A DNA stretch of 64,000 bases from Streptomyces noursei (lineage in GTDB: Bacteria > Actinomycetota > Actinomycetes > Streptomycetales > Streptomycetaceae): the NCBI RefSeq assembly GCF_001646665.1, contig NZ_LWBU01000017.1, forward strand, positions 1 to 64,000, given 5' to 3'. The translations under genes and the position numbers were made by a program. The first letter of the stretch is position 1, and every line of letters begins with the position of its first letter. Under the pieces are notes generated by a model that made no database searches, was not told the origin of the DNA, and was given only the letters and a program-made list of their open reading frames with translations. Shown piece after piece: positions 61,183 through 64,000 of the stretch.

Positions 61183-61216
61183 GTATTTAGCGTAACTCAT
61201 TACCCTGGCTAAATAC
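61183..61216. promoter_or_regulatory. operator candidate of the MarR-MFS unit
   Basis: GTATTTAGC (61183-61191) and GCTAAATAC (61208-61216) are perfect inverted 9-bp arms with a 16-bp spacer. The left arm overlaps the -10 region and touches the MarR start codon, an ideal position for autorepression. Confidence 0.6.
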
Positions 61217-61312
61217 CACCCGGTGGGCGGTGAGTGGTACGTGTCACCCGTACGAGTGAGACAAGGCCGGAAAGCGACGCGGCGGGCCGGGCGGGACGGC
61301 GACTCTGGCGCC

Positions 61313-61510
61313 ATGGGATCGACCGTGCTCAGCCTGCGGATAGACGGAGAGCTGCTCGACCGGGTCCGGCGCCACGCGGCCCGCAGCGGCATGAGCGTCC
61401 AGGACTACGTGGTCCGGACGCTCGTCCGCGACGACTTCGACGAACGCCTCGAAACGGCCGTCGACCGGACCAACCGCTTCTACGACCCCCACGGCCCCCA
61501 CGGCACCTGA
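61313..61510 (+). CDS. small ribbon-helix-helix-like protein
   Basis: The 65-residue protein reads VLSLRIDGELLDRVRRHAAR then SGMSVQDYVVRTLVRDD, the strand-helix-helix pattern of Arc/MetJ-type DNA-binding proteins. Such proteins act as dimeric repressors or antitoxins; no toxin gene adjoins it. The C-terminal 15 residues are polar. Confidence 0.7.
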   Translation: MGSTVLSLRIDGELLDRVRRHAARSGMSVQDYVVRTLVRDDFDERLETAVDRTNRFYDPHGPHGT

Positions 61511-61572
61511 CCGCGTACGACCGCGTACGGCCCCGTACGCCCGTGCGGGCGACGGACCACGGCCGGGTACGC

Positions 61573-61615
61573 GGACGGCCCGGCGCCGCGCGGGGAGCAC
61601 GGGGCCGGGCCGTCC
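61573..61615. terminator. 12-bp stem hairpin between convergent genes
   Basis: GGACGGCCCGGC (61573-61584) and GCCGGGCCGTCC (61604-61615) pair perfectly between the RHH gene and the NCS2 permease gene. Confidence 0.7.
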
Positions 61616-61632
61616 GGTGGCGGGGCGCGGCG

Positions 61633-63090
61633 TCAGGTGAGACCGAGCGCCGGCATGGCGTAGTAGAAGGCGAACACCGCCGAGACGACGTACATCGCCG
61701 CCGGGACCTCGCGGCCGCGACCGGCCGCCAGGCGCAGGACGCTGAAGGCGATGAAGCCGATACCGATGCCGTTGGTGATGGAGTACGTGAACGGCATCAT
61801 CACCATCGCCAGGAACGCGGGCACCGCGATCGTGAAGTCGCTCCAGTCGATGTCCTTCACCGACCCGGCCAGGATGAGGAAGCCCACCGCCAGCAGCGCG
61901 GGCGTGGCCGCCTGGGACGGCACCATCGTGGCGAGCGGGGTCAGGAAGAGCGCCACCGAGAAGAGCGCGCCGGTGACGACGGACGCCAGACCGGTGCGCG
62001 CGCCCTCGCCGACGCCCGCCGTGGACTCCACGAAGCAGGTGGTGGCCGAGGACGAGGTGGCGCCGCCGGAGGCGACGGCCAGGCCGTCGACGAGGAGCAC
62101 CTTGTTGATGCCGGGGAAGTTGCCGTCCTTGTCCATCAGCTTGGCCTCGTCACCGACGCCGAGGATGGTGCCCATCGCGTCGAAGAAGCAGGACAGCAGC
62201 ACGGTGAAGACGAACAGGGAGCCGGTCAGCAGGCCGACCTTCTCGAAGCCGCCGAACAGGCTGACCTCTCCGACGAGCCCGAAGTCGGGAGTGGCGACCG
62301 GGTTGCCGGGCCACTCCGGCGTGGTCAGGCCCCAGGACGGGATGGTCGCCACCGCGTTGATGACCATGGCGACGATCGTCATGACGACGATCGAGATGAG
62401 GATCGCGCCCGGCACCTTGCGGATGATCAGCGCCAGCGTCAGCAGCGTTCCCAGGACGAAGACCAGGACCGGCCAGCCGCCGAGGTGACCGTCGGCGCCG
62501 AGCTGGAGCGGCACGGTGGTGTGGGCGGCGTCGGGGATGCGGGAGACGAAGCCGGAGTCGACGAGGCCGATCAGCATGATGAACAGGCCGATGCCGATGG
62601 CGATGCCCTTGCGCAGCCCGACGGGCACGGCGTTCATCACCCGCTCGCGCAGGCCCGTCGCCACCAGCAGCATCACCACGACACCGGCGAGCACGACCAT
62701 GCCCATGGCGTCCGCCCACGACATGCGGGGCGCGAGCTGGAGGGCGACGACCGTGTTGACGCCGAGCCCGGCCGCCAGCGCGATCGGCACGTTGCCGATG
62801 ACGCCCATCAGCAGCGTGGAGAACGCGGCCGTCAGCACGGTCGCGGTGACGAGCTGGCCGCTGTCGAGCTGGTGCCCGTACATGTCCTTGGCGCTGCCCA
62901 GGATGATCGGGTTGAGCACGATGATGTAGGCCATCGCGAAGAAGGTCGCGAATCCGCCGCGTACCTCCCTGGCGACCGTGGAGCCGCGCTCCGAGATCTT
63001 GAAGAAGCGGTCCAGACGGCCGTGGGTCGGCTGCTGGGGGGACGGCGGCGTGGCGCCGGCGTCCGTCAGCGTGGTGGCCGAGGAGGGCAT
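61633..63090 (-). CDS. NCS2-family purine permease (AzgA-like)
   Basis: The 485-residue permease has about 13-14 membrane helices and the AzgA subgroup marks (VRGGFATFFAMAYIIVLNPI and CFVESTAGVGEGARTGLASV, with the substrate-site Glu). It takes up hypoxanthine, guanine or adenine with protons. The ATG at 63090 follows GGAG-like purines weakly. No purine riboswitch was recognised upstream. Confidence 0.93.
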   Translation of the reverse strand: MPSSATTLTDAGATPPSPQQPTHGRLDRFFKISERGSTVAREVRGGFATFFAMAYIIVLNPIILGSAKDMYGHQLDSGQLVTATVLTAAFSTLLMGVIGNVPIALAAGLGVNTVVALQLAPRMSWADAMGMVVLAGVVVMLLVATGLRERVMNAVPVGLRKGIAIGIGLFIMLIGLVDSGFVSRIPDAAHTTVPLQLGADGHLGGWPVLVFVLGTLLTLALIIRKVPGAILISIVVMTIVAMVINAVATIPSWGLTTPEWPGNPVATPDFGLVGEVSLFGGFEKVGLLTGSLFVFTVLLSCFFDAMGTILGVGDEAKLMDKDGNFPGINKVLLVDGLAVASGGATSSSATTCFVESTAGVGEGARTGLASVVTGALFSVALFLTPLATMVPSQAATPALLAVGFLILAGSVKDIDWSDFTIAVPAFLAMVMMPFTYSITNGIGIGFIAFSVLRLAAGRGREVPAAMYVVSAVFAFYYAMPALGLT

Positions 63091-63280
63091 GCGAAACCTC
63101 AGGGTGCGGGGGTGGGGTGGGGGCCGGACCGGTCTTTTTTGGTCATTCACACTAAAGAAACCGGTCAGACACAAGCCGTTTCAGTATGAACGCATCATGC
63201 GAAGATCGGTATCTCCGCGCGTAGAGCCATGCCCCGCAAGGGCCCCGGGCCGCGCCCGGAGCCCCGCCTACACTGTGCGC

Positions 63281-63553
63281 ATGGCGAAGTGGACCCCCAA
63301 GCACGAGGCACCCGAGCCCCTGGAGGGGCCCGTCGTCGCCACCATCACCGGCGGCACGATCCTCTGGTTCGTCCTCTTCCTGGTGCAGGTCCCCTTCTAC
63401 GGCTGGTTCGCCGACCGCGACCTCACGTGGTGGGTGTGGACCTGCCTCGCCGGCGCCGGGCTCGGCCTCATCGGCATCTGGTACGTCCGCCGGCGCGACG
63501 CCGCCCTCAAGCGGGCGGCGGCCTCCCCGCCCCCGCACGGCGACACCGCCTGA
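63281..63553 (+). CDS. DUF2530 membrane protein
   Basis: A 90-residue protein with two membrane helices (about 20-42 and 48-67) and basic ends, matching the DUF2530 family of actinobacteria. Function unknown. TACACT lies six bases before the ATG with no ribosome-binding site, so the mRNA is probably leaderless. Confidence 0.85.
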   Translation: MAKWTPKHEAPEPLEGPVVATITGGTILWFVLFLVQVPFYGWFADRDLTWWVWTCLAGAGLGLIGIWYVRRRDAALKRAAASPPPHGDTA

Positions 63554-63743
63554 CGCACGCGGCACCGCCCGGCCGCCCGCCCGCGGCACCGCCCGGCCGG
63601 CACAGCGGCAGTGGACCACGGCAACGACGGCGACAGCGTCCCGGCGTACGCGTACGGCCACGGGACGATTCGCGTCGTACCGGGGACGGATCTTCCGGCC
63701 GCTCACGATGTGCGGGCGCCCGGACGGCCGTACCGTCGAAAAC

Positions 63744-64000
63744 ATGACGCAGCGGGCGAAGATCGACACCGACGGCTCCGAGAAACCCGGCGGGCCCACC
63801 ATCGACGCCGGGGCCGAACTCGACCCCGTCCACCCGCAACGGCCACCCGTCCACCACCGGCCCGCCGGACTGACGGCCGCCGAGGTGGCCGAACGGGTCG
63901 CGCGGGGCGAGGTCAACGACGTACCCGTCCGCAGCTCCCGCTCCACCACCGACATCGTCCGCGGCAACGTCTTCACCCGCTTCAACGCGATCATCGGCGT
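63744..64000 (+). CDS. cation-translocating P-type ATPase, N-terminal part
   Basis: The first 85 residues of a gene that continues past the window. After a disordered start, [20 protein letters not shown] and [14 protein letters not shown] match the N-terminus of actinobacterial HAD-type cation P-type ATPases. TACCGT lies seven bases before the ATG, suggesting a leaderless mRNA. The transported ion cannot be inferred from this part. Confidence 0.75.
   Translation, partial: MTQRAKIDTDGSEKPGGPTIDAGAELDPVHPQRPPVHHRPAGLTAAEVAERVARGEVNDVPVRSSRSTTDIVRGNVFTRFNAIIG

Overview
The window is one uninterrupted stretch of very GC-rich actinobacterial chromosome. GTG and TTG starts are frequent, codon third positions are almost always G or C, and many genes are joined by ATGA or GTGA overlaps. 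Gene content (conservon with P450s, DmdR1-type iron regulator, DUF397/XRE pair, SCO4402-family protein, DUF2530) points to Streptomyces or a very close relative. From memory, the left two thirds resemble the dmdR1 to serC neighbourhood of the Streptomyces coelicolor core; I could not check this. I saw no rRNA, tRNA, prophage or CRISPR.

Layout. 1-516: G-rich, repetitive and apparently non-coding. 517-9764: purU, an SCO4402-family protein, a substrate-binding lipoprotein, a Pro/Gln-rich membrane protein with repeated TQYLPPV-type motifs, an NsdA-like HTH/TPR regulator with an inverted repeat upstream, a stand-alone Prim-Pol protein and an ABC exporter pair. 9751-17393: alpha/beta hydrolase, dmdR1 (with a long antisense frame), a SIS-domain protein, a PAS protein, a 12-codon leader frame whose ribosome-binding site matches the whole 16S 3' end, a small membrane protein, pdxH, a 197-bp inverted-repeat element and a citrate synthase-like gene.

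17464-27483 (minus strand) is a tightly coupled eight-gene acyl-CoA catabolic operon: TIGR03084-type protein, AtuA-like protein, biotin-dependent carboxylase beta and alpha subunits, acyl-CoA dehydrogenase, acyl-CoA ligase, crotonase and a terminal TetR regulator. A perfect 18-bp palindrome sits at its promoter. The gene set would activate, oxidise, carboxylate and hydrate a branched or terpenoid acyl chain.

27562-32592: an EamA transporter, then a roughly 1.1-kb scar bounded by 30-bp near-identical direct repeats. The scar holds an IS630-type transposase remnant and an orphan HTH gene. A large FAD/FeS oxidoreductase follows. 32910-38369: a complete conservon (cvnA-D) fused by overlaps to two P450 genes, the first lacking the ExxR motif as reported for CYP157. 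serC follows.

39797-64000 is a mosaic of small regulated units: secreted proteins, a DrrAB-type exporter with a divergent TetR gene, phzF/lysR, a secreted beta-propeller, an SGNH hydrolase, an XRE/DUF397 pair, a lipase-like hydrolase, a secreted PI-PLC-like protein facing a STAND regulator, two MarR-type regulators flanking a carboxymuconolactone decarboxylase gene, a Uma2 nuclease, an aldo/keto reductase, thpR, a GNAT, MFS/MarR, an RHH protein, an NCS2 purine permease, DUF2530 and the start of a cation P-type ATPase. A recurring theme is a TANNNT box 6-7 nt before the start codon with no ribosome-binding site, which suggests many leaderless mRNAs.
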